DNA of 62,000 bases from Zygnema cylindricum (lineage: Eukaryota; Streptophyta; Zygnematophyceae; Zygnematales; Zygnemataceae): NCBI GenBank assembly GCA_037447655.1, contig JBBHKE010001736.1:1-62000 (forward strand). Direction: 5' to 3'. Position 1 is the first letter of the stretch, and every line of letters starts with the position of its first letter. Position numbers and translations under genes: made by a program. This document shows positions 13,310 to 24,598 of the stretch, one piece after another. The notes under the pieces were generated by a model. That model made no database searches and had not been told where the DNA came from. It saw only the letters and a program-made list of their open reading frames with translations.

Positions 13310-13774
13310 TTTTTAGTCTATCTTTTCTTTCAATCTACACTTCTCCCTACAAATTATCAATTTGGGAGAGGGAACCGGCTTAGTCATCATATCTGCTACC
13401 ATCTCTCCATCCGGTCTATAATCCAAACTAATTATTTTATTCTCAACCTTCTCTCTAACAAATCTCAAACAAATTGCCATATGGTTTGCTTAATTTGATG
13501 CTTAGGGTTTGCCGCAATTGCAATCGCATCTTGATTGTCACAAAATATCTTTTGCACTCCATTCTTCATATATCCTGTTCTTAAAGCAAAGATTTCACCC
13601 ACATTAATTCTTTCACAGCCAAACAAGAGGCCATATACTCAGCCTCTATGGTGGACTGAGCAATCACCTTTTGTTGCTTACTGCTCCAACAACCAGCCCT
13701 ATTCCCAACATACAACATATACCCAGAAGTACACCTCCTCATCGGAGCATCCCCATCACTGGCATCACAAAGAT
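13310..13774 (-). pseudogene. Copia RNase H fragment
   Basis: The minus strand encodes a Ty1/copia RNase H: DASDGDAPMRRCTSGYMLYV, then WSSKQQKVIAQSTIEAEYMA and the CDNQDAIAI-like block. Several stops and frameshifts interrupt it. RNase H normally follows the reverse transcriptase; here it is joined directly to the protease region at about 13774, so integrase and reverse transcriptase have been deleted. The same region at 27000-27470 continues into reverse transcriptase. Confidence 0.85.
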
Positions 13775-14280
13775 TTTAACAAGTAGAGATTACCACATTT
13801 AATCCCCTTCCCAAGGGAAATATGGTTTGACGAAAAAAACTGGACGTCGTTTTCAGAAATAACTCCATAACTACCATTTTTGAGTGCCGTACCCACAGAA
13901 AAAAGATTTTTCTTGAGTTGGGGAACGTAGTAAACGTTCTCCAACATGAGTGGCTCGGAACTATTCGGATTAATGACCACCTGTCCAACAAAATTTGACG
14001 TTAGGACAGAGTTATTTCCAAGTAAAATATTTAAAGGAGCAGGAAGCATAACAAGATTTGTCATGATAGATTTAGAACATGACATGTGGTGGGAAGCGCC
14101 GGAATCTATTAGCCAATCAATATTTTTACCTGAAGCATTGAATGCGTACCCATAGTCCATTGGAGGGATGGGAACAGGTACAAAATTGGTGTGGTTAGTA
14201 GGCGGTACGTCCGGATTCGTTACATCAGACTGAAGGAGTGGAGGAGGTACAGTTGGCGCAAGTTGAAAATGTGGCGACAT
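13775..14280 (-). pseudogene. Copia aspartic protease region
   Basis: The open frame on the minus strand contains WLIDSGASHHMS, the catalytic D-S/T-G motif of copia proteases, followed about 60 residues later by LENVYYVPQLKKNLFSV, the conserved block at the protease to integrase boundary. The frame then runs into the deletion junction. A proline-rich linker precedes the protease. It is part of the internally deleted copia element with gag at 14444-15238. Confidence 0.85.
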
Positions 14281-14443
14281 ATTGTACCAAGGGGGAGGTG
14301 GCCCGTAAGGACCGTACGAAGGAGTAATGAATGCTGCAGTCGCGTGTCCAACAGGATTGTATGCGACAGACAGATTGGGCGGCGCTCTTGGATTTGGAGC
14401 ATTGTATTTATTTTGACCGCCGCCGCCACTGGCTGTCGCACGT

Positions 14444-15238
14444 TCACGTTTGCGAGCGAGAACTGGACGCGTCGATTAAATGATCTTTCTCTTTGCAGTA
14501 TCTGCAAAAAGTGGAAGATCCTGCAGCACCTGTAAAAGATTTTTTTGAAACAAAAGCATTTAGTGCTGTGGCGTCAGATGATGTCACATGTTTTTTTAAT
14601 TTTTGTCTGCTTTCTTCGTAGACAAGTTGATTGGTTAGATCAGGTAAGGTGACATTTGCAGGATTTTTGTCAACTGTACTAACAAAAGATTCAAAACTAG
14701 GTGGCAATCCTGCCAAAATCACGCTGATAAGATCTTCATGCGTCACAGGATAATTAATACATTTTAAACGACCAGCGTATGATTGTACTTTTTGTATAAA
14801 CGACAGCATGTCTTCAGACTTATCCTTTTCAAGGAGAATAAATTCTCGTCGAAGAGCCAAGCGATGCGGCCACGTGTCGGTTTCATACGCAGCGCATAAA
14901 AGAAGCCACGCTTCATTTGAGGTTGTGGCGCTTCGCACAAGATTTGCAATTGTTCCATCCAGCGACAATATGAGACGAGACAGCGCAACAGAATCTTTTT
15001 CTTTCCACGCAATGATTGCTTTTGTTAAGTCCCAATGTGAAATAGTCATTAGTTTTTCAATATAATTCACAATTCTAGCACATCTACTCCACCTAATACA
15101 TTCGTTGTTTGCCCATACCGAAAATCGAGATCCTCGTGTTTTAATTTTCAACATTTTGTCCTTAGTCAATAACAACTTTACTGCAGGATGCCCATTCAAT
15201 CCATAATGGTACTCTTTAAATATCTCTTCCACGTTCAC
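14444..15238 (-). pseudogene. Copia gag polyprotein region
   Basis: A 264-codon frame on the minus strand resembles plant copia gag (UBN2 type). It has NGHPAVKLLLTKDK near the start, a helical middle with SNEAWLLLCAAYE, and YPVTHEDLISVILAGLPPSFE. A CCHC knuckle begins as CRYCKEKDH but the last cysteine is lost by a frame change. An ATG at about 15256 (MAANL) is separated from this frame by a frameshift, so the gene is not intact. Gag forms the virus-like particle of the retrotransposon. Confidence 0.85.
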
Positions 15239-15378
15239 ATTAATAAGTTAGCGGCCATAACAAAAGAAAGATTTAAAGCAAAGGACAGACAAAAGTACAA
15301 AGTACATAAAAAGGGACAGTAAAGACTGTCGTGAACTTGAGTTCAGTATTGATAAAAAAAGTTAAAGTATAAAGTGAG

Positions 15379-15408
15379 ACGCTTGAGTTTATATATGAAC
15401 TCAAGCGT
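15379..15408. repeat. Perfect hairpin, 11-bp stem
   Basis: ACGCTTGAGTT at 15379-15389 pairs fully with AACTCAAGCGT at 15398-15408 around an 8-base loop. Confidence 0.85.
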
Positions 15409-15502
15409 GTAAAGCGCACTAAATGGAGGTACGACTAATCTAGGTAACTTCTGATAAGTGGAGATCATCTAGGTATATCTAATAGTGCAGGTAGAACTAG
15501 TT

Positions 15503-15535
15503 AGAAAGATTCCAATAATTAGTGGGAATCTTTCT
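15503..15535. repeat. Perfect hairpin, 11-bp stem
   Basis: AGAAAGATTCC at 15503-15513 pairs fully with GGAATCTTTCT at 15525-15535 around an 11-base loop, about 95 bases from the previous hairpin. Confidence 0.85.
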
Positions 15536-15892
15536 ACGCTAAACAAGAATATATACAAAACAAAAGAAAAGGTACAACAAGTACATGAACACTAACTAAA
15601 GTTTAAACTTAAGACTTTAGTGGTCTAGGACTTAATAATAATCGAGAGACAACTATCTAAAACATAGTGCTTCAAAAGTAGTGTGGATTTAGACGAATTC
15701 CAATAGTGTGTACGGATGCAAAACCCTAAAAATAGCAAAGGGTTTAAGTTTTGCATAATCGTTTTTTTAGTATTACACTCAGAGTTTTACAGGACAATTT
15801 TGTCATTTTTTGTGACTGTACTTTGTTTTTTTTGTTTTTCTTTGTTTTCAATGCAGTCGATAGAGTTGAGACACGAAAGTCTAACTAGCCTT

Positions 15893-16000
15893 AAAAACCC
15901 CTAAGAAGTACACGTTTTACCCCTAAAAACCCTAAAAAACCCTAAGAAGTAAAAAACCCTGAAAAGCCCTAGAAACGTCTGAAATAACCCCCTGGGAATG
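15893..16000. repeat. Degenerate telomere-like repeats
   Basis: About seven CCCTAAA-like units (CCCTAAAAA, CCCTAAGAA, CCCTGAAAA, CCCTAGAAA) in about 110 bases. The plant telomere unit is CCCTAAA; these are irregular and internal, so they are at most a decayed interstitial array. Confidence 0.5.
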
Positions 16001-16079
16001 CCCTAGAAATCTCTAAAGTTGAGATTTTGAAACTGAAAGCTGACTGCTGACGTGGATGTCCTGTCAACATCTCAACTTA

Positions 16080-17200
16080 GGTATAATTTTTGGAAAAAAA
16101 AGAGATCATATATTTTACAAAGGTAAAGGATTGTTTACATTGTAATAATGGACAGAATTGGTTTACTGAAAAAAAGGATTACTGTTCTTTTAATAAAATA
16201 TTTACCTGCGATATTCTATTAAAGATGATATTGTCATACTTTGTAAATATAAGAAACTGTCGATATCGTGTATTAGAAAAAAAAAAAAAAAGTATCACTG
16301 TTTTGTATAAATCAATGAACCGTTATAATCTGTAAAAATAAAAACTAGAAACATTCTGTGAAAATAATAAATTGCTGTATTTAGTGTAGAATTTAAAAAA
16401 TGCCAAATATGGTGTATGTTGGAGAACTGTCCACTTTGGACTCCACACGTGTGTATCGCGCTGTAAGGTGGTTCCCTAGTGCGCCGCTCATTGTCGTATA
16501 AATTCGGTATTAGGCGCTTGCGTACACATCGGCCGGGTAGCTCAGTTGGTAGAGCTAGTGTACGGTTTGCACAGGTCCCGAGTTCGGTCCCCGGCTTGGC
16601 CATTTTCCAAAGTTAACACTTTGGCGCCCTTGCGATAAGTTGAATATCGCCGATTTCTAACAGTGTATAGTAGAAGTAAAGATCTAAACTACAGATGTTT
16701 TATAAAATAATGAAACTGCAATACTCAAAACCAAATAATTAAAAAATTCAAATTAAAATTAAAATTGGTAAAATTAAAAAAACTGTCGTTGTTCGATACA
16801 AATAACAGAAATTGCTTTACTTTAGAAAAGTTAAAACTGTTGATATTCTATAAAATTATTGAAATGCTATTCTCAGTAAAAGAAAAAAACTCTTAATATT
16901 GTATGTAATTAAAATAAAGAAATTCTTATATTCTGTAAAAAATAATGTACCGCTGTACTTTGTTGAAAGCAAAAAAACCCGATATTCTATGAAAAGTAAT
17001 GAACTATAAAATATAACCAACTGATATAATTTCTAAAAAATAAGGAACTGTTGTACATTTTAAAGAATGGTGGGTTATCTATAAAAAGTAGTGAAATAAT
17101 TTATAATGAACTTCTATACTTAAAAAAAAAAAAAAAACTGTCGATTTTGTATAAAAAAAAAACCATCTGCTTTGCTTTAAAAGAAAAAGCCTTGCTATAC
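16080..17200. repeat. Diverged AT-rich array, 40-60 bp period
   Basis: Loosely repeated units of the form AAACTGTYGATATTCTRTAA plus AATAATGAACTGCTGTAC and an A-run recur about 20 times. They are too diverged for a clean consensus by eye. The array is broken between about 16400 and 16660 by unrelated sequence that carries a tRNA-like gene. Confidence 0.6.
16531..16602 (+). tRNA. tRNA-like gene or pseudogene (anticodon loop degenerate)
   Basis: The 72 bases fold as a full cloverleaf. Acceptor GGCCGGG/CTTGGCC makes seven pairs with two G-U, and the D stem is GCTC/GAGC with an AGTTGGTA loop. The anticodon stem is AGTGT/GCACA with four pairs, the variable loop has four bases, and the T arm is CCGAG-TTCGGTC-CCCGG with one mismatch. 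The A box and B box are close to consensus and a TTTT terminator follows at 16603. The anticodon loop ACGGTTT lacks U33 and would read GGT (Thr), so decoding is doubtful. It may instead be a tRNA pseudogene or the head of a SINE. Confidence 0.6.
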
Positions 17201-17640
17201 TTTTCTGAAAACAAAGAGCTCCTCATGGAAGTTCCATAAGGGTTCTCAATCCCAAAAAAATCGATGGAAAACCGAGGAAGATGTCAATTGTCATTTTGTC
17301 GCATGCAGGTGTTTTACGGCAAGTTGTTATGCGCACACCATCAAAGAGGACAAAGACACTTAAGGATCTTTAGGCTTTTGGGAACCGGTTGACGATATTC
17401 ATGCAGAAATCTTGACGAAATTTGGGCAAAAGAGGAGATGTTGGACGCACAACCTCGGGTTATCTAAATCGACAAGGTGACTGGGGATGTCCAAAACCTT
17501 AAGTTGTACAGATTTTAAGGTTTGAAGTTTGTAGGTTTTTTAGGTTTAGAGTCTTTTTGAGAAAAAAAGGAGAAGAGACAAATAAACGAGGTTAGGCTGA
17601 AATAGATGAGACTTAACCTCGGAAACATTTTGGATATTTT
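17201..17640. other. No recognised feature
   Basis: Mixed-composition non-coding DNA between the AT-rich array and the G-rich tract. Confidence 0.4.
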
Positions 17641-17815
17641 GAGCCTTTAGGGTTTTTTTAGGAAGGAAAGGGGAAGGGAGAGGCATTTCTTTTGGCCCTC
17701 TCAGCTTCTGCAGGGAGGGGGGGGGGGACAGGGATGGGGTGGGAGGGGTATAGCGGGGGTGTAGGGGGTGAGACAGATGCTCAGAAGGGGTGGGGAAGGG
17801 AAGGTGTTTCAACTA
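17641..17815. repeat. G-rich tract with quadruplex potential
   Basis: Many G runs, including eleven consecutive G near 17717-17727, then GGGATGGGGTGGGAGGGG and further GGGGG runs within 60 bases. Four or more closely spaced G runs on the plus strand meet the usual quadruplex pattern. The open frames across it are composition artefacts. Confidence 0.7.
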
Positions 17816-17877
17816 TTTTATGCTGTAAACTTGTGTTTATATATTGCTATATATCCTGCATATATATATTTTATTTT

Positions 17878-18600
17878 TCAATTTTTTGCAACAACCCCTG
17901 TTCTTGCTTCTCTCTTTTCCTTTCCTTTCCCCTCCACGCCCCATTTTCCTTTCTCCTCTCCCCTCTCTCCTCTTCAATCCCACCCCGCCCCTTTGCAGGG
18001 CCTGCGAGGGCCAAAAATATGCCCTCCCTCCTCCCCTTTTGCCGCCCCCAGTTTCCCATTTTCTCACCATGTCTCCTTCCTCTTAATACTTCCTGGAAAG
18101 GAAATTCTATTGCGGAAATACTTCATTCTCTCTCTCATCCCTTCCATCCTCCTCTCCTTTTTTCCTCTTTCCTTTTTCCTCTTCTGCTTTATAATCATAA
18201 TTATCTTCTTCACTTTCTTTTTCTTTTTTCTTATTAACTTCTAATAGAGGTTCCTAGGCGAGAAATACTTCTTCTCTCTCTCGCTTGTCCTTCCTATCTT
18301 CCTCTTCCTCTTTCCTTCTTTCTCGTCCGCTTTATCATTAACATCATTATCATCTTCTTCGTCTTAATTCTTTCATTTTATTTTTTAATTCAAAAAACTA
18401 GCTTGTATTTTAATGTTTACAGGCTTAATACTTGCTGTAAATTCCATTCGAGAAATAATTCTTCTTTCTCTCACTCGTCCTTTCCATCTTCCTCCTTACT
18501 CATTCCTTATTTCTCTTTCAATTTATAGGCACTTCTTCCTCTTCTTCGTTTATTTCTTTTCTTCTCCATATTCAGAAAGGCTTATGTAAAAAATTGTTTC
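17878..18600. repeat. Pyrimidine-rich (CT) region
   Basis: A long stretch dominated by C and T on the plus strand, with units such as CTTCTTTCTCTC recurring. Similar segments at 18115-18160, 18265-18310 and 18450-18500 (ATACTTC.TTCTCTCTC with CATCTTCCTC) suggest a decayed tandem repeat of about 170 bp. Confidence 0.55.
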
Positions 18601-19523
18601 TATGTGTACAGGTTTAATGCTTTTCATTTCAAAGGACTTATACGAAATTCCTCCATATTCCTCCATATTTCGCCACATCTCAGTATGCCAATGGTGAGTA
18701 AAACGCCCTCAGCCTCCGTCTACCTTTCCCTAAATTTTATTTTATTTTATTTATTATTTTTCTTTCCTTTTTTCCTTTTTTTTTTTTTTTTTTTTTTTTT
18801 TCCTTAACTAAATGGAGCAAGGTGGATAAAAAGAGAGAACAACGGGGACAAGCAAGGTAAGCCGTGTGTCAAGTTTGTGATGTTGTCATAATAGAGTTAT
18901 ATGATGTGAATTGATGGTCAACCAGGACGTTTTGTCGTTAAGGACATGTTTGCAGTTTCCTCCCTGTTACTGTCTTTGTCTTCTTACTTGGTTTAGCTCC
19001 TTTTTTTTCTTTTGGAAACAAGCTCCTCCTCCTTTTGAAAAAAACCCTTGTTTTTCTTTTTTTCTCAATTCTAATTTGCCACTGGTTCGTTTGTTGGCAG
19101 ATGTGGAAGCTGAGGATGTTTCAATTTCCAAACCTAAGAGACTATTGTCATGAAGAAACCAGTCAACAAGGAATAACAGAAAGCAAAAGCTTCCAGAATT
19201 GAGGTGCGTCATTCTCTGACTACTAGACTGTTTTATTATTGTTCTCTCTCCCTCTCCCTCTCTCTCTCTCTGCTCTCTCCCTCTCCCTCTTCCTCTTCCT
19301 CTCCTTCCACTCTTTCTCCTCCCCCTTTCTTCTCTCCTCACTCAGAGGGAATGGGAGACAAAGAATTGGATGGGAGAGAGAATGTGAGAAAATATTATCT
19401 TGTTTCCAGGTGTTTCCTTTTCTGTTTCTTCCGTTTAACTAACGCTTCCATGTGTTTTTGTGTTCAGATTGTGGAGAAGATAGCTTTCTAACGTGTCCAA
19501 TCAACCGAAGGAATAGACCGAGT
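18601..19523. other. Non-coding, with poly-T and CT tracts
   Basis: A run of 26 T lies at 18776-18801 and a CT-rich microsatellite at about 19240-19335. Otherwise nothing recognisable; the stretch ends where block copy 2 begins. Confidence 0.5.
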
Positions 19524-20485
19524 TTTGTCTTTAATGCAGATGGTCCACAATAGCCTCCTCGACGACAAATAGGGTTAGGGTTTCACCGTTGAGGGAGTAG
19601 CAATGATTGGAGAAGTTGACTTTTTTGACTTGACAAAATGGACAGTCAATCATATCGCATTTTGTCTCATGTCACGTCATTTTGTGGTTAGGAGTGGCGG
19701 CAGCGAGAGGAACGATATTATCCGAAATTTAGAGTTTTTGGAATGTATGGAATTAATGTGGATACTCGTCATTTGAGTCTTATTTCGGAGTTTATGACTC
19801 ATGAGGGACGTTATTGAGCGCGTCATCGGGTCGGGATCGAATCGATCGCTTCTCCTTTTCAAAAAATGGGTTTTGAAACTGCGATGCACTTTTTAACGGA
19901 TGCGACTTGACAAGTCTCCTTCTTCTCGAATCGTCTTCGGGAGGATCATAAAGGCAGAAACCGGGTCTTTTGGTTTGTCGCAAAAATATAAGTTTAGATG
20001 AAAAAAATGCATGGATGTTTTTGTTTGTAAATCGCTGAAAAACACACACAGGCACTTTAACATATCCCTGGAGTTAAACGTGAAAGGGGGTTAAACGAAG
20101 GAGTTAGAATCTTGGAGGAGTCATATTCAAAAGTAGGACTAAAGATTGTGAAAGGTCATCAAGAAGTTGACAAGTTTGTGAGACTTTTAAGCCAAATGGC
20201 AATAAAAATGGTTCGATGAGAATGTATTGTGATTTTTTGAAAATGGTGTTTGTGTCTTATTCAACTGTTGTCATTTTCCAACGGTACAAAAGGAGAGGAG
20301 GTGAGCTTTTACAGTCGATATCTTATAATCAGTAGCACCGTATGTTGTCTTATGATTTGTTTATAACAACAACCATCATAGACACTTGTACACTTTGCAA
20401 ATATTTAGCTGAAACGTTTCATTTTCCAAAAATATAGTAACCATCAAAGAATGAATGTATACCATTGTGTAGGGTTTTTAATTAA

Positions 20486-21419
20486 GGGTATGTTCCCATG
20501 TGTTAAAGTACGGGTTTTTTCTTTTTTTTTCGTTCAAAACAAACCATGCAACAAGAAAATCTTTTGTACAAAAAAAAAATTGAAAACCATAGCACAATTT
20601 GCGTCAGCTTGAAACTTAAAATGCTCTATCCCGTCGGCTTGTTCTTAGAGACCCACTGCGACATTTTTCCTTCTCATTTCCAAGATTTACATGAAAGCAA
20701 CTCGAGAGTCGATTTTATTTAATGTAACGGTCAAACAACGAATAGGATTGTGTTTTTCCACGTGTTGTAAATTTTTATTTTTTTGTGAAATGAGGGGTGC
20801 ACAAGAAAAAAACAATCTTCTGTTTGCAACCTTTACGGAATTTTCAGCTGTACCTGGTCAGACTTTTTTCTGTGCGGGGTCTCTGGCAATGGATGTCATT
20901 TGGCAAAAGCAAAATTCCCGGCGGCGCCTCTTCCCCTCTCCCTCTCACACTACCGTTTCTATCTCACACTTTTTGGAATGATACACGACAATAATGGTAT
21001 AAAATGAAAGAGCTCTAAAAAAGAGTTATTTTTACTACCTTTGGGTGCAATTTGATGGAAGGTAGAGTGAGAAAAGACGAAAAAACAAAATTGTGTAACT
21101 ATGGCGGAAGTTCCGAAATGAGTGACGTCAGCGCTGTCACAAGTGAGCATGACGTTAAAATGTCACAAAACCCTAGATCTCTACAATGTCACAAAAATCT
21201 AGGCTTATACAATTTGTCGATATTTTGCAAACGTCACCAATTGTTGCGAGTTTTTAAGTCGTCTACAACTATCACAAATTGTACCTACATCGACAACCGT
21301 CACAATTTGAAGTAATGATTTCGGTTTCGAACATTGGAACACTTCGAAAAGCACAATGGAGAATCTTCACAAAAAAACAAAATAACATGACTAACTTTCA
21401 GTTACATGGGAATGTACCC
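20486..21419 (+). mobile_element. GGGTA-TIR element, 934 bp
   Basis: The copy of 7774-8706 inside block copy 2, with the same ends (GGGTATGTTCCCATGTG and AATGTACCC) and the same TAA left flank. It was inserted before the block was duplicated, since both copies carry it at the same place. Confidence 0.7.
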
Positions 21420-23653
21420 TCACTAATCACTCTGAGTGGAAAGTAATAGCATCACTTGTTGAAATATATGAAGAGTAGTCATTTCTGATTTTGTGTACAA
21501 GTAGAGTAGGATATGTTATTTTATGGTGTGTTGATAACAGAATCTCTCATTTTGAAAACAGAGGAATGAAAGGAGTAAACATATTGAATAAAGTGAGTGA
21601 ATCGAGAGACAGAGATGCATAATTGTCGATTACTTATTTTCAAACTCAGTATATCTTGTTATTGTCTCATTGGACGTTTTCCTTTTGTGAACAGTTTGTG
21701 GTGTTGCGCATGTGTGACTTGGATCACGGGAGTCGTGTCGTGATAGCTTGTTAACCTAAAATCAAACATCATACTCAACAAAAAAACAAGAAGTGTTCTT
21801 TTTTCCAGGTTGGATGCAATATCAAAATTGTAATTGTGTATTCCACAATCACGCTCAAGTATATACTAAAAATATTTATTTGACATTCATTACGGGAATC
21901 ATGTGAATAGTGAGAACTTACAGATATCACACTAGTTGGATTGTATCTCGTCTTCCTTAAAAACATAGGACAGTCTGGAAAGAAGGGCGGTCCATTTGAG
22001 TAGTGACAATATGGCAATTTCAATAATCATGATTTTATCAGACGGTGTTAAATCGCAATAAATTGCATGCGGAATTAATTGCTAGTACACAGCCAAGCCC
22101 ATCTCGACCAAAAAAAAAAACTGCCAAAAATTTAGCGCAGGGTTGAATGCCTTAAATGTCTTATTTACCTAGCAAACCCCCAAAAACCCCAAAAATGAAA
22201 GAATTATTGGAATATCCAAAACAAAGCCAAATGCTCTTGGAACATGAAACAAATAAAAAAATTAGTGATTAGAAGGACTCAAAGGATTTTTTTGTCCCAA
22301 CATACTAGTATTTTTAAGCGTTAAAGTTTTTTAATATATCGACATAAAAACTTGTAATATCACGATAGAAATATTTGGGAAGGTCGCTACTATACCGACC
22401 AATCTTTGAGAATTGTATTCCAATATTTTAAAATTGACGTAAAGTTTGAAATGCAACACTAATAAAGTTCAATCTGCTTTGCCCATTTTAATTCCCCTCT
22501 TCAAAAATACTTTCACTCATTTCCTTGGAACACACAAGAATTAATTGTGACTTACCATACCATGCTTACCGTACTTAAGCAATTGATGCTCAAAGATTAT
22601 GGCTATCTATACGGTTCGGAATAAAAACAAAAAGTACCAGAATCGCGTACGAAAGAACAATCTCTGTAACAAACAAATATACAATGACCGTCCATGAAGC
22701 AGTCCAACTATTGGTTTATGGTGAACGACATTTGCACAAAGAGCTAATCTGACAAAGACACGTGGAGCACACTGGTGTAAATTGTACAGAAGGCGGTTAG
22801 AAACCTCAAAAAACACTTTCACCTACCTCTAAAGGCACTTCACACGTGTAGCAAACACAAAAAAATCCCCACTATATACGTTCAAAAGCATAGAAGGTAC
22901 ATCGTAAATCGATTATTGTGTTATTACCACTATATCCGCGCCTCTAAATTTTAACCCTCGAACCTATGGTAGAATTAACAATACTAAATTTTCCTTTACG
23001 TTACTACAACTATGGTTTAATTAGCCTCAATTACACTTATTTAGTGAGTTTCTAAATAGTTACCAAAAGTGTTCGAAATTTGGTATTAATGTACAAACAA
23101 AGTACAAGAAAACGGTGTAGACATGAGAAAGTGAGTGGCGTCGACACGTAAAAGCCCACTCATATTTGATTCTTAACAATAACGACGAGAGAAAATATCG
23201 CGAACTTGTTCTTATATGTTGAAACGTAGACTATGTGAATAAAGACTATAGTGGCGGCTGTATGGGAATTTTTTGACTCGAGGTCATGAAACCCAATATA
23301 GCGTTGATAAACTAACAATTTAATTAACATTGATTAGATCTCAACACTATAAGCTATTTAAGGTGTAATGTGCAAGTGTTGACCTTCATGAACACTAAAA
23401 CATCTAATTAGGTCAAAGATCTATCAAGGGTTAATTGTACGACCGACATTAGTGGATGTAATCCTTTGACGAGGGGTCATTGTTTGCAGTTTGTAAACAA
23501 ATTGCTTTAATTTGAGTGGTACCACGTAAGTTAAGATCTGATTTTGAAAACTGTCAAAGATTTTTCACATCCACCAATTTGAAGTAAAAATCTTCATTTG
23601 CTAGTTGTTTATGGTTTTTTAGGGTTTTTTAAGTACTTTCTTACGAAGTCATT

Positions 23654-24598
23654 TGTAACAGGATCTCCTACCTCTGAGAAAATCCCATTACTACAAACAA
23701 TTCCAACCACACATTCCACACATTGGAAAACACACATCCACAATTGACAACACTCACATAAGGATAAACTTTAAATTATAAGAAGCTTTTGTCCACATAA
23801 CATTAGCTTGGTCTCTTGCCCTCGTGGCTCAACCCTTCTTATTAAAGTGGTTTCCACTACTCTCCACTCTTAATAATTCTATCTCTTAACTACTAAAACA
23901 CTATTTAGTTAGTAAGAGATTTCAATGCAAAATTCCTTTTCTCCAATTTGGTATTAATCGCTCAGGACCAAGATCAGTCGGAATTTCCACAAACTTTTCC
24001 CAAAGGAAAAGATATCTACTCTCCTCTTACACTTCCTCATTTATCCATCATCGCCCTGGAATCGCGAACAGGCTTTTACCTGGGCCAATCATTGATCAGC
24101 AAGGACTCGGACTGACCAATGCAAAAACGTGCGAAATCTCTTACTAACTACTTAGCACTTTATTAACCAATCAAACGCTACGTTTCACTACGTAACATTT
24201 ACGTGCAAAAGCGCGCACCAAACGAAACGCGACTTCGCACGATCATGCGTCACAAATTTCGCACGTGAAACTTCCTACGAAATTCCCTTAAGTGAAAGTG
24301 ACGTTTCGTACTAAAAATTGTACGAAACGAAGTACCATGCATACTGAACGTTTCATTAGAACTTTATGAAACGTTCACGCGAAATTTCGGTACTAATTTG
24401 ACCCTTAACCCGTTTCAATGATACCCACCTGTTATTTAGACCCTGCACTGCCACCTAAGTGCACCCATAGCTATAACTTTTGAAATATAACTCCAAATCG
24501 CGTGATTCTTTCGCGAACGTCTACCAAATTTAGTAATCTATAATCATAACTCCTAAATACCCTTTTATAAACAAGTTCGATCCGCTATTACTGTTACA
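23654..24598. mobile_element. Solo LTR, 945 bp, with 5-bp TSD
   Basis: Starts TGTAACAG and ends CTGTTACA (short inverted TG..CA termini typical of LTRs), flanked on both sides by TCATT (23649-23653 and 24599-24603). The other block copy has a single TCATT at 10941-10945 with the same neighbouring sequence and no insert. No gag-pol sequence lies inside, so it is a solo LTR left by LTR-LTR recombination. Its last 185 bases recur at 27782-27966. Confidence 0.9.

Larger units (their letters stand above)
6787..13774. repeat. 7-kb duplicated block, copy 1
   Basis: Matches 19524-27466 almost base for base along its length, in the same orientation about 13 kb away. Differences are scattered substitutions, small indels and one 945-bp insertion in copy 2. 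The right end contains copia RNase H sequence on the minus strand; just left of it is a TGTTG-type border at 13299 that looks like an LTR start. The left end at about 6787 shows no LTR-like terminus or primer-binding site. The block has no convincing gene. Its open frames are mostly disrupted in the other copy. It is either a segmental duplication of a nested repeat or a pair of very long LTR-like ends. Confidence 0.85.
15239..15895. other. Flank upstream of copia gag, with two hairpins
   Basis: This should hold the 5' untranslated leader and 5' LTR of the minus-strand copia element. I could not find a TGG-type primer-binding site or a copy of the 13299 border, so the 5' LTR may be lost. It contains two perfect inverted repeats at 15379-15408 and 15503-15535. 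Confidence 0.45.

Noticed and set aside
14191-14535. Plus-strand frame of 114 codons, arginine- and tryptophan-rich
   Set aside because: It is the antisense shadow of the copia gag-protease region on the minus strand.
17692-18244. Two overlapping open frames of 158 and 181 codons
   Set aside because: They run through G-rich and CT-rich low-complexity DNA, overlap in different frames, and have serine, leucine, phenylalanine and proline runs set by composition.
18967-19341. Minus-strand frame of 124 codons, arginine- and glycine-rich
   Set aside because: Produced by a CT microsatellite; no start context or domain.
19490-19530. Possible primer-binding site next to a 7-kb LTR
   Set aside because: The bases adjoining the block's left end, read on the minus strand, do not start TGG or match a common tRNA 3' end.
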